From the NCBI GenBank assembly GCA_035623985.1, contig DASPSJ010000089.1:1-64000 (forward strand): a DNA stretch of 64,000 nucleotides, in the 5' to 3' direction. Numbering within the stretch: the first letter of the stretch is position 1; each line of letters begins with the position of its first letter. The translations under genes were made by a program, and so were the position numbers. Below, piece by piece: positions 18,708 to 28,021 of this stretch. Source of the DNA: DAHUYF01 sp035623985 (lineage in GTDB: Bacteria; Pseudomonadota; Alphaproteobacteria; ATCC43930; CGMCC-115725). The notes below the pieces were generated by a model that saw nothing but the letters and a program-made list of their open reading frames with translations, did no database searches and was not told the origin of the DNA.

Positions 18708-18736
18708 AATATAATGTCTGAATTTCAGACATGCAA
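18708..18736 (-). promoter_or_regulatory. Promoter with palindromic operator in its spacer (island minus operon)
   Basis: On the minus strand TTGCAT (18731-18736) and TATATT (18708-18713) are 17 bases apart. The spacer is almost exactly filled by the perfect palindrome TGTCTGAATTTCAGACA (18715-18731, 8+1+8). It lies about 35 bases upstream of the ACP-like start. The layout is classic for direct repression by a Cro/CI-type protein, here the operon's own XRE regulator. Confidence 0.7.
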
Positions 18737-18776
18737 GAGGCATCTGGGCTCGTCATTGAAGTCACCTTGAGCGTCA

Positions 18777-18799
18777 GGCGGCGTAGCACATGCGCCGCC
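18777..18799 (-). terminator. Hairpin after trmB
   Basis: GGCGGCG (18777-18783) and CGCCGCC (18793-18799) form a strong stem with a nine-base loop four bases past the trmB stop. There is no T-run, so it could be a weak or Rho-linked terminator or simply a 3'-end stabilising hairpin. It marks the junction between trmB and the island. Confidence 0.35.
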
Positions 18800-18803
18800 A
18801 GAC

Positions 18804-19520
18804 TTATGCAACAACCCGTCGCCGGCGCCGGAAGCGCAGGAAAGCGGGCTTGCGCCCGGCGGCCAGCGCCTTCTGCTCGTAGCGCGTCGGAGGCCAGTCG
18901 GCGGGCCGCGCGCGCCAATCCCGGGGACCGCGCGCCAGCCATTCGAAGGCCGGATGCGCGGTCGCGCGCTCCAGCATCCAGCAGAGATAGTCCGCGTCGT
19001 CGGTGGCAAGCCGCAGCTCCGCGCCGTCGGCGAGCGCGAAGGCGAGCCGGTCGAGCGTCTCGGACGAGACGATGCGGCGCTTCCAGTGGCGCAGCTTCGG
19101 CCAGGGATCGGGAAAGAGGATGAAGGCGCGCGCCAGCGACGCCTCGGGCAAGGCGGCAAGGAGGAGACGCGCATCGTCGATGAAGACCCGCACATTGGCG
19201 AGCGCGCGCCGCTTCACCTCGGCGAGCAGCTTCGCCACGCCGTTCTCGAACACCTCGCAGCCGATCAGCCCGATCGCCGGATGCGCTTCAGCCTGCGCCG
19301 CGAGATGCTCGCCGCCGCCGAAGCCCACCTCGAGCCAAACCGCCTCGGCCGGCGGCGCGAAAAGGCCGCGCGGCGCGAGCGGGCCCTGGGCGGGAAGCTC
19401 GACGCGCAGCAGCGGCAGCAGGGATTGCAGCAATGCCCGCTGGCCCGGCCGCAGCTTGCGGCCGCGGCGGCGGCCATGGAGGACGCGCCGGCGCGGCGCG
19501 GGGGCGGCTGCCGCGCTCAG
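18804..19520 (-). CDS. trmB: tRNA (guanine-N7-)-methyltransferase, probable CTG start
   Basis: The 238-residue SAM-dependent enzyme makes m7G46 in tRNA. WLEVGFGGGEHLAAQA is the SAM-binding motif, FILFPDPWPKLRHWKRR the family signature, and TDDADYLCWML and PPTRYEQKAL follow. N-terminal HGRRRGRKLRPGQ matches the usual start region. No ATG, GTG or TTG occurs between the metK stop and this conserved segment; CTG at 19520 overlaps the metK stop as CTGA and would give MSAAAAPAPRRRVLHGRRRG, the expected N-terminus. Alternative: an earlier frame through metK, unlikely. Confidence 0.88.
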   Translation of the reverse strand: MSAAAAPAPRRRVLHGRRRGRKLRPGQRALLQSLLPLLRVELPAQGPLAPRGLFAPPAEAVWLEVGFGGGEHLAAQAEAHPAIGLIGCEVFENGVAKLLAEVKRRALANVRVFIDDARLLLAALPEASLARAFILFPDPWPKLRHWKRRIVSSETLDRLAFALADGAELRLATDDADYLCWMLERATAHPAFEWLARGPRDWRARPADWPPTRYEQKALAAGRKPAFLRFRRRRRVVA

Positions 19521-20683
19521 AAGGCCCGGCGCAGCGCGTCGACGAGATCGAGCCGCTCCCAGGAGAAGCCGCCATCGGCCTCGGGCGGACGGCCGAAATG
19601 GCCATAGGCCGAGGTGCGGGCATAGATCGGCCGGTTGAGGGCGAGGTGGGTGCGGATGCCGCGCGGCGAGAGGTCCATCAGCTCCTGCAGCACGCTCGAC
19701 AGCTTGCCCTCGTCGACCCTGCCGGTGCCGCCGGTATCGATATAGACCGACAGCGGCTTCGCCACGCCGATGGCGTAGGAGAGCTGGATGGTGCAGTTCT
19801 CGGCGAGCCCCGAGGCCACCACGTTCTTGGCGAGATAGCGGGCGGCGTAGGCGGCCGAGCGGTCCACCTTGCTCGGATCCTTGCCCGAGAAGGCGCCGCC
19901 GCCATGGGGCGCGGCGCCGCCATAGGTGTCGACGATGATCTTGCGGCCGGTGACGCCGCAATCGCCGTCCGGGCCGCCGATGACGAAGCGGCCGGTGGGG
20001 TTGACGTAGAAATGCGCGTCGTCGCACATCCAGCCCTCCGGCAGCACGTTGAGCACATGCGGCCGCACGATCTCGCGCACCTCGTCCTGGTCGATCGTCG
20101 CGTCATGCTGCGTCGAGACCACCACCGAGGTCGCGCGCACCGGCTTGGCGTCGATGTATTGCAGGCTCACCTGGCTCTTGGCGTCGGGGCCGAGCAGCGG
20201 CACGGCGCCGGAATGGCGCGCCTCGGCGAGCGACTTCAGGATGGCGTGCGCGTAATAGATCGGCGCCGGCATCAAATCCGGCGTCTCGCGGCAGGCATAG
20301 CCGAACATGATGCCTTGATCGCCGGCGCCCTCGTCCTTGTTGCCGGCGGCGTCGACGCCCTGGGCGATGTCGGTGGACTGCTTGTGCAGATAGCAATCGA
20401 TCACCGCATGCTTCCAATGAAAGCCCTGCTGCTCGTAGCCGATATCCCTGATCGCGTGGCGCGCCACCTCGATCAGCAGCTCCGGCGTCACGGCGTCCGG
20501 TCCGCGCACCTCGCCGGCCAGCACCACGCGGTTGGTGGTCGCCAGGGTCTCGCAGGCGACGCGCGCATGCGGGTCGGCGCCGAGGAACGTGTCCACCACG
20601 GCGTCGGAAATGCGGTCGCACACCTTGTCCGGATGTCCTTCGGAAACGGACTCACTGGCGAAAACATAATTGCGCTTGGCCAC
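19517..20683 (-). CDS. metK: S-adenosylmethionine synthetase
   Basis: The 388-residue MAT enzyme makes SAM from methionine and ATP. It starts MAKRNYVFASESVSEGHPDK, and carries GAGDQGIMFGYA and GGGAFSGKDPSKVDRSAAY, the two classical MetK signatures. GTG at 20683. It lies between the conserved XRE gene and trmB, as in many alphaproteobacteria; its product is the TrmB cofactor. Confidence 0.98.
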   Translation of the reverse strand: MAKRNYVFASESVSEGHPDKVCDRISDAVVDTFLGADPHARVACETLATTNRVVLAGEVRGPDAVTPELLIEVARHAIRDIGYEQQGFHWKHAVIDCYLHKQSTDIAQGVDAAGNKDEGAGDQGIMFGYACRETPDLMPAPIYYAHAILKSLAEARHSGAVPLLGPDAKSQVSLQYIDAKPVRATSVVVSTQHDATIDQDEVREIVRPHVLNVLPEGWMCDDAHFYVNPTGRFVIGGPDGDCGVTGRKIIVDTYGGAAPHGGGAFSGKDPSKVDRSAAYAARYLAKNVVASGLAENCTIQLSYAIGVAKPLSVYIDTGGTGRVDEGKLSSVLQELMDLSPRGIRTHLALNRPIYARTSAYGHFGRPPEADGGFSWERLDLVDALRRAF

Positions 20684-20797
20684 GGTCTATCCCTTCCTGT
20701 GCTGGCGGCCGCTGAAGCCGCTTCAATGGCGGTTGGTGAACGCCTGGTCGGCAAATCGCCTTGCCGTCAGGTGCAGACGGCGGCGTAACGCAACGAA

Positions 20798-20826
20798 ATG
20801 TTGCAAACCCGGCCGGTCGGCGTCAA
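20798..20826 (-). promoter_or_regulatory. Candidate metK promoter; rest of the 20684-21254 gap empty
   Basis: On the minus strand TTGACG (20821-20826) and CAACAT (20798-20803) are 17 bases apart, giving a leader of roughly 110 bases before metK. The leader contains stem-forming segments (CTGACGGCAAGGC, GCCGCCATTGAAGCGGC) but I could not match it to a known SAM riboswitch. The remaining part of the gap, 20830-21254, shows no gene I can support. Confidence 0.4.
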
Positions 20827-21254
20827 CCCATTTTTTGGCCGGCGCGGCGGCGGGCCGGAGGCGCCGGCGGCCGGCCGGCAGCTTCGGCGGGAAACGGGAC
20901 AGATCTGCATGGCGCGCGGATGGGGCCCTGTCGGCCCAACTTGCGCGCCACCGGACTATCGGAGCCAGGACATCAGCGGCGGGAGCAAAAATCGGCGCGA
21001 CACATGTCGCCCTGACAGCGTGGAACCGGCCCCGGGAGGCGCGACGGGCATGGCGCGGGCGCATGGCCGACGAGAATCCGCTTTGCCGCAATGAAGTCAA
21101 TAGCCAAGCGCGGCGCGACCGGCCGCAGCACGCGGCCTCGCCGCGCCAAGCGTTTGATATGATTCAGTCGCAAGCCGCCGCTTGGCGCAAAAGCCGGCGG
21201 TCCGGCGCCGATGACGGCGCGGCGGACGCCGAGCGATCGCGGACGGGCTTCCGG

Positions 21255-21710
21255 CTACTGGTTGCTGCCGGAGCAGGCGTTGGCGATGGCCTTGGTGAGA
21301 TCGAACAGCCGGCGGCGGATCTGCGCGTCGGGAATGCGGTAATACGCCCGGACCAGCTCCAGGGTCTCGCGCCGCATCATCGGATCGGGCTCGTAGCGCT
21401 GGACGACGCCGTCGCCGCCCTCGGCCGCCGCCGCCACGACCTCGGGATTGATGTCATCGAAGAAGAATGAAACCGGCACGTCGAGCACGCGGGAGAGATC
21501 ATAGAGCCGGCTCGCGCCGATGCGGTTGGCGCCGCGCTCATACTTCTGCACCTGCTGGAAGGTGAGCCCGATCGCCTCGCCCAGCTTCTCCTGGCTCATT
21601 CCCAGCAGCGTGCGCCTCAGCCGAACCCGCGAGCCGACATGGACGTCGATGGGGTTGGGCTTGTCCGATTTGCGGCGGCGCCTGCGTCCGACGGTTGGCT
21701 TTAGATTCAT
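21255..21710 (-). CDS. Conserved XRE-family regulator upstream of metK
   Basis: The 151-residue protein carries a Cro/CI helix-turn-helix (LRRTLLGMSQEKLGEAIGLT, then FQQVQKYERGANRIGASRL) after a basic N-terminus (GRRRRRKSDK). FFFDDINPEV follows. This protein is a standing member of the lnt-xre-metK order in Rhizobiales and Rhodospirillales. It is unlike the island's XRE protein and should be counted as core. Its targets cannot be read from the sequence. Confidence 0.9.
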   Translation of the reverse strand: MNLKPTVGRRRRRKSDKPNPIDVHVGSRVRLRRTLLGMSQEKLGEAIGLTFQQVQKYERGANRIGASRLYDLSRVLDVPVSFFFDDINPEVVAAAAEGGDGVVQRYEPDPMMRRETLELVRAYYRIPDAQIRRRLFDLTKAIANACSGSNQ

Positions 21711-21824
21711 TATTCGCCTTTGACGCTTCGGAGACAGGGCCTAGTTAATTCACACGATCGTATGCGGTCAACCACCGTGATGATCCGCAAGGTGAAATAT
21801 TGACAGATAGTTCAAATCGAATGA

Positions 21825-23427
21825 TTAACGGCGATCAAAACGGGAAACGATTCCAACTGCCGCCAGTAGCACGAGCGCCAATCCCCAGAAGAGGCTATCC
21901 CGCATACGCTCAAAAAGTGTCGGCGCCAGCGCCGTCGGCAGCGGCGCGTCGAGCACGCCGGCGGCGTTGAGGTCGAGTCGGGCGAGCACGCGTCCATAGC
22001 TGTCGATCACGGCAGACACCCCGTTATTGGCGGCACGCACCAGCGGCATCCCCTCTTCGACCGCGCGCACCCGGGCGATGGCGAGATGTTGGAACGGTCC
22101 CGAGCTGACACCGTACCACGCGTCGTTGGTGACGTTGAGCAACCATTCTGGGCGATGCGCGGGGTCGACCACCGCCCCGGGGAAGATCGCCTCGTAGCAG
22201 ATGAGCGGCGATACCGGCGGCAGTCCCGGCGGGTCCAGCGTGCGCGGACCGGGCCCGCGCGAGAAATCGCCGATGCCCGGCGCGATCCGCTCGATCGGCA
22301 GAATGCCGCGCAGCGGCACGTATTCGCCGAACGGCACGAGATGCGCCTTGTCATAGGCGGCGATGATGGCGCCGGCATCGTCGAGGGCGAGGATGCTGTT
22401 CCACACCTGGCGGGGCGGCCAGCCCTGCGCCGGCTCGGCGCGCTCGGCCCCGGTCAGCAGCAAACCGCCCTTGGGAATCACCGCGGCAATGGCCTGGCGC
22501 AGCTCGGGATAGCGTTCGAGGAGCGGCGGCGCCGCCGCCTCGGGCCAGATGAGGTCGCCGACGGCCGCGGCGCCCGGCGAGGCGCTCAGCGCCAAGAGAC
22601 GACGCAGATTCTGCGCCAGCGCCTTCGGGTCGTTCTTGAGCGTCTCGGGGATCGAGGGTTGCACCAGGCGCAGCATGACCCCCGGCACGCTGGTCCGCGG
22701 CGCCTCCGCGAGCCGCCAGGCGCCGCCGGCCGCCGCCGCGGCGACGAGCAGCAGCGCCGCGAGCGGCGCTTGCAGGCGGCCGCGCCCGAGATCGCCCAAC
22801 CGCGCCGGCAGGGCCGCCACCGTCACCGTGAGCAGGCTCAGCCCGTAAATGCCGATGACCGAGGCCGATTGCAGCACGGCGAGCGCGCCGGGAAAGGCGC
22901 CCGCCCAGGCATAGCCGACGAGGTTCCAGGGAAAGCCGGTCAGCACATGGCCGCGCAGATATTCCGCCGCCGCCCAGCACACGGCAAAGACCAGGATGCG
23001 GGGGGTGCCGACAAGCCGCAGCCGCTCGCATGCCTCGAAGGCGGCGAGCTGCGCCAGGGCGGTGAAGAGGGCGAGGGCGGCGGGCAGGCCGGCGACGGCG
23101 AACGGCACCATCCACCAGAATTGCGCGATGTCGACGAACAGCGCGGCGGAAATCCAATAGAGCCCGGCGAGGAAGAAGCCGAAACCGAAGCTCCAGCCGA
23201 GCAGGAAGGCGCCGCCGCGGCCGCGCGCGCCGTCGGCGAGCCAGATGAGGCCGGTGAAGGCGACGACGAGCACCGGCGTGAGATCGACCGGCGAGAGCGA
23301 AGCGGCGGCGAGCGCGCCCAGCAGCGCCGCGAAGCCGTAGCGCCGCCAGCCGGCAAGGCCCGCGCACCACAGCGCGCCGCGCTGCAGCGGCGCCAAGGGG
23401 CCGACGGCGCGGAAGGCCATCCCGGCG

Positions 23428-23435
<8 letters not shown>
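21825..23435 (-). CDS. lnt: Apolipoprotein N-acyltransferase
   Basis: The 536-residue inner-membrane enzyme adds the third acyl chain to lipoproteins. Six to seven hydrophobic helices occupy the first 215 residues, then a periplasmic nitrilase-fold domain carries the catalytic Glu (DLIWPEAAAPP), Lys (AAYDKAHLVPFGEYVPL) and Cys (SPLICYEAIFPG). WLLNVTNDAWYG is another family segment; a last helix closes the protein. ATG at 23435 overlaps the corC end by eight bases, as is usual for corC-lnt. Confidence 0.96.
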
Positions 23436-24310
<875 letters not shown>

Positions 24311-24318
<8 letters not shown>

Positions 24319-24832
24319 GAGACGCCTCCCTCGGCCGATAGGGGTCGGCGACGCCGAGCCCGGCGAGCACGCGCCTCTCGAGCGCTTCCATGCGCCGGGC
24401 CTCGGCCGCGACTTCGTGGTCGAAGCCCAAAAGATGCAACACGCCGTGGACGACGAGATGGGCGAGATGGTCGGCGAGCGGCTTCTTTTGCGCCTCGGCC
24501 TCGGCCGCGACCGTCTCGAAGGCCAGCACCACGTCGCCCAGCAGCAGCGGCGCGTCCGGAGGCGCCGGCCCGCCGTCACGGGCGGAAAAGGAGAGCACGT
24601 TGGTCGGCGCGTCGCGGCCGCGCCAGTCGCGGTTCAGCGCGCGCACCAGCGCGTCGTCCGCCAGCACGACGGCGAGCTCGGCCGGCCCGCGCGGCGCGTC
24701 GGCCCCGGCAAGCGCCGCCCGCGCCGCCCGCTCGCAAACGCGCGCCGGCTCCGCCAGCGCGCGGCGCCACAGAGGCGAGGGCTCGGCCAGGTCGATCTCG
24801 ACCGCGCCGGCAAGGTCAGTTCCGTCGGTCAT
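24311..24832 (-). CDS. ybeY: Endoribonuclease YbeY
   Basis: The 173-residue metalloprotein carries the HGVLHLLGFDH zinc motif (H-x3-H-x5-H) and the NVLSFSARD segment. YbeY acts in 16S rRNA 3'-end maturation and ribosome quality control. ATG at 24832, not the earlier open frame, gives a normal length. The start overlaps the 3' end of phoH, its usual partner. Confidence 0.95.
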
Positions 24833-25820
24833 CGCTCTTCTTCGGGCGCGCCGCCTCGCGCTTGCCCTCGCGCTGATCGTAGGCGCGCACGATGCGCGAG
24901 ACCAGCGGGTGACGCACCACATCGGTCTCGTTGAACTCCACTACCGAGAGGCCGTCGACGCCGCGCAACGTCTCCAGCGCGTCGCGCAGCCCGCATTGCG
25001 CGCCCTGCGGCAGGTCGATCTGCGAGAGATCGCCGGTGACCGCCATGCGCGCGTTCTCGCCGAGCCGCGTCAGGAACATCTTCATTTGCACCGGCGTCGT
25101 GTTCTGCGCCTCGTCGAGGATGACGAAAGCGTTGGCAAGCGTGCGGCCGCGCATGAAGGCGAGCGGCGCGATCTCGATCTCGCCGCTGGCCAAGCGCTTC
25201 ATCACCTGGTCGCCTGGCAGCATGTCGTAGAGCGCATCATAGAGCGGACGCAGATAGGGGTCGACTTTCTCGCGCAGATCGCCCGGCAGGAAGCCGAGCC
25301 GCTCGCCGGCCTCGACCGCCGGCCGCGACAGGACGATGCGCTCGACCGTGCCCGACATCATCATGTCGACCGCGGTGGCCACCGCGAGATAGGTCTTGCC
25401 GGTCCCGGCCGGGCCCAGAGCGAACACCAGCTCGTGCTCGCGCAAGGCGCGGATATAGGCGGCCTGATTGGGGCTGCGCGCCGAGATGCGGCGCTTCCTG
25501 GTGCGGATCTCCTCGCCCTCGGTCCAGAGATCGCGGCGACCCGGGCGGCTCTGCGCCAGCCGCAGCGCCGCGTCGACCGCCGCGCCGTCGACCTCGAGGC
25601 CGCGCTTCAGCCGGTCGTAGAGCGCCGACAGCGCGGTGCGCGCCACGTCGGTGCGCTGGGTGGGGCCGGAGATGGCGATCCGGTTGCCGCGCGAGACGAC
25701 GGAGACGCCGAGCTGGCGCTCGATGCGGTCCAGATTCTCGTCGCGCTCGCCGAAGAGCTGCGCCAGCAGCGAGTTGTCGTCGAACTGCATCTGCACGCGG
25801 CCGTCGCCGGCGTCGCTCAT
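24816..25820 (-). CDS. ybeZ: PhoH-family ATPase
   Basis: The 334-residue protein has a KH-like N-terminus and a P-loop ATPase core: GPAGTGKT at 136-143 and FVILDEAQNTT (Walker B), with GDLSQIDLP as sensor. PhoH/YbeZ proteins work with YbeY in RNA metabolism. It overlaps both miaB (four bases) and ybeY (17 bases), so the genes are coupled. Confidence 0.95.
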   Translation of the reverse strand: MSDAGDGRVQMQFDDNSLLAQLFGERDENLDRIERQLGVSVVSRGNRIAISGPTQRTDVARTALSALYDRLKRGLEVDGAAVDAALRLAQSRPGRRDLWTEGEEIRTRKRRISARSPNQAAYIRALREHELVFALGPAGTGKTYLAVATAVDMMMSGTVERIVLSRPAVEAGERLGFLPGDLREKVDPYLRPLYDALYDMLPGDQVMKRLASGEIEIAPLAFMRGRTLANAFVILDEAQNTTPVQMKMFLTRLGENARMAVTGDLSQIDLPQGAQCGLRDALETLRGVDGLSVVEFNETDVVRHPLVSRIVRAYDQREGKREAARPKKSDDRRN

Positions 25821-27169
25821 GCCGGCGTCTCCGCCGCTTGGCCCGCCAGCGCGCCGGCGAGGCTGTTGGCGAGCGCCGCGGTGAGCCGCACGCCGGCCAG
25901 CGCGCCGATGAGCCGGTCGGGCGCCGGCGCGTGCACCGCCTGGAGATAGGGGCTGCGGCCGACGAGCTGGCCCGGATGGCGCCCGCGCTTCTCGAACAGC
26001 ACCTCGAGCGTCCGGCCGATGGCGGCGGCGTTGAAGGCGCGCTGCTGTTCGGCGAGCAGCGCTTGCAGCTCGGCCAGCCGCGCGGCCTTGACCCTCTCCG
26101 GCACCTGATCCGGCATCAGCGCCGCCGGCGTTCCCGGCCGCGCGCTGTATTTGAAGGAGAAGGCTTGCGCATAGCCGACCGCGCGCGCGAGCGCCAGCGT
26201 GCGGGCGAAATCGTCGTCGCTCTCGCCGGGGAAGCCGACGATGAAATCCGAGGAGAAGGCGATGTCGGGACGCGCCGCGCGCAGGCGGTCGATGACGCGG
26301 CGGTAATCGTCGGCGTCGTGCCGGCGGTTCATCGCCTTGAGCACGCGGGCGGATCCCGACTGCACCGGCAGGTGCAGGAAAGGCATGAGCTGCGGCACGT
26401 CGCGATGGGCCGCCACCAGCTCGTCGTCGACGTCGAGCGGATGCGAGGTGGTGTAGCGGATGCGCTTCAAGCCCGCGATCCCGGCGAGCGCGCGGATGAG
26501 CCGCCCCAGCCCCCAGGCGCCGTCCCCGGCCGCGCCGCGATAGGAGTTGACGTTCTGGCCGAGGAGGGTGATCTCGCGCGTCCCTTGCGCCACGAGGCGG
26601 CGCGCCTCGGCGAGGACCGCCGCCGCCGGCCGCGACAGCTCGGCGCCGCGGGTATAGGGCACGACGCAGAAGGTGCAGAATTTGTCACAGCCCTCCTGCA
26701 CCGAGAGAAAGGCCGAGACGCCCTGCGGCGCCGCCGCTTCCGGCAGGAAATCGAACTTGGCCTCGGCGGGGAAGGCGGTATCGAGCACCTGGCCGCCGGC
26801 GCGCGTCGCCTGCGCCACCATCTCGCCCAGGCGATGGTAGGTCTGCGGCCCCAGCACGATGTCGACATAAGGGGCGCGCGCCAGGATCTCGGCGCCCTCG
26901 GCCTGGGCGACGCAGCCGGCGACGGCCAGAATCAGCCGCCCGCCCGCCGCGGCCTTGCGCGCCTTGAGCGGCCGCAGCCGGCCCAGCTCGGAGAACACCT
27001 TCTCCGCCGCCTTTTCGCGAATGTGGCAGGTGTTGAGGATGACCATGTCGGCCTCCTCGGCGGCGGCGGCCGGCGCATAGCCCAGCGGCGCCAAAACATC
27101 CGCCATGCGGGCGGAGTCGTAGACGTTCATCTGGCAGCCATAGGTCTTGATATAGAGCTTTTTCGCCAC
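25817..27169 (-). CDS. miaB: tRNA-2-methylthio-N6-dimethylallyladenosine synthase
   Basis: The 450-residue radical-SAM methylthiotransferase modifies A37 of tRNAs. Cys12, Cys48 and Cys86 (YGCQMN, NTCHIREKA, AGCVAQ) bind the auxiliary cluster; Cys161, Cys165 and Cys168 (EGCDKFCTFCVVPYTRG) bind the SAM cluster; a TRAM domain ends the protein (LEVLFEKRGRHPGQLVGRS). ATG at 27169. Order miaB-phoH-ybeY-corC-lnt is conserved. Confidence 0.97.
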   Translation of the reverse strand: MAKKLYIKTYGCQMNVYDSARMADVLAPLGYAPAAAAEEADMVILNTCHIREKAAEKVFSELGRLRPLKARKAAAGGRLILAVAGCVAQAEGAEILARAPYVDIVLGPQTYHRLGEMVAQATRAGGQVLDTAFPAEAKFDFLPEAAAPQGVSAFLSVQEGCDKFCTFCVVPYTRGAELSRPAAAVLAEARRLVAQGTREITLLGQNVNSYRGAAGDGAWGLGRLIRALAGIAGLKRIRYTTSHPLDVDDELVAAHRDVPQLMPFLHLPVQSGSARVLKAMNRRHDADDYRRVIDRLRAARPDIAFSSDFIVGFPGESDDDFARTLALARAVGYAQAFSFKYSARPGTPAALMPDQVPERVKAARLAELQALLAEQQRAFNAAAIGRTLEVLFEKRGRHPGQLVGRSPYLQAVHAPAPDRLIGALAGVRLTAALANSLAGALAGQAAETPA

Positions 27170-27187
27170 GCGCCTATCCCCGGCCGC

Positions 27188-28021
27188 TCACTGCGCGGCC
27201 GTTGCCGGCGCCGCGGCTTGCGGCCGCGAGGCGGGCCAGTCCTGCGGACGCCCGGCGATGGCACCCGCCACGCCGGCGGCCACCTCGCGATAGCAATGCT
27301 CCGCCAGCGCCTTGCGCGAGCCGAATTGCGGCAGCGTCACTGTCGGATGAAAGCTCACCTCGACGCCGATCCTGCCCAGTCCAAGCATGGTCCAAAGATG
27401 GGGAAGGAATTCCATATCGCCATACCAGGCCAGGAAGGGGCGATAGAACCGGCCGAGGGGAATGCCGTCAAGGCGAGTATAGGCGATCGAGACCGGCTGC
27501 ACCGTCAGCGGCCCGTGGGGGCCGACATAGTCGGCGACGCTGAACAGCGCGCTCTTGAACGGGAGCGCGCGGTTGCCGTCGCCGGTGGTGCCCTCGGGAA
27601 AGAGGATGAGGTTGTCGTCCTCGTCAAGGCGCTCGCGGATGGCGCCGCGCTGGCGGTGCGTGCTGCTGACGCGGCGGTCGACGAACACCGTGCGCTGCAT
27701 CTTGGCGAGCCAGCCGAACAGCGGCCAGCGCGCGACGTCGGTCTTGGCGATGAAGCAGCCTTCGATCAGCGAGCCGAGGATCTCGATGTCGATGAAGGAC
27801 ACATGGTTGGCGGCGAAGAGCGTCGGCCGGTGCTGCGACGGCGTGCCGGTGACGCGGATGCTGAAGCCGATCAGCCGCAGCACCCAGCCGTGATAGCGGC
27901 GCGGCAGGCGGCGGCGCAGCGGATTGCGCGCCAGCAGGAAGAGCGCCTGCAGCGGCATCAGCGGCAGGGTGAGGGCGACGTAAAGGAAGACCCGGAAGAG
28001 CCGGAGCAGCGTTGCGCTCAT
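27188..28021 (-). CDS. plsC: 1-acyl-sn-glycerol-3-phosphate acyltransferase (PlsC/OlsA-like)
   Basis: The 277-residue membrane-associated acyltransferase carries the catalytic NHVSFID (His73, Asp78) and FPEGTT motifs, plus an N-terminal hydrophobic helix. The start overlaps the stop of the OlsB-like gene (ATGA), suggesting the pair makes ornithine lipids, with this protein as OlsA. A plain lysophosphatidate acyltransferase role is also possible or shared. Confidence 0.85.
   Translation of the reverse strand: MSATLLRLFRVFLYVALTLPLMPLQALFLLARNPLRRRLPRRYHGWVLRLIGFSIRVTGTPSQHRPTLFAANHVSFIDIEILGSLIEGCFIAKTDVARWPLFGWLAKMQRTVFVDRRVSSTHRQRGAIRERLDEDDNLILFPEGTTGDGNRALPFKSALFSVADYVGPHGPLTVQPVSIAYTRLDGIPLGRFYRPFLAWYGDMEFLPHLWTMLGLGRIGVEVSFHPTVTLPQFGSRKALAEHCYREVAAGVAGAIAGRPQDWPASRPQAAAPATAAQ

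Noticed and set aside
20684..20830. SAM riboswitch upstream of metK
   Set aside because: Stem-forming leader is present, but I could not match the known SAM-II or SAM/SAH conserved cores.
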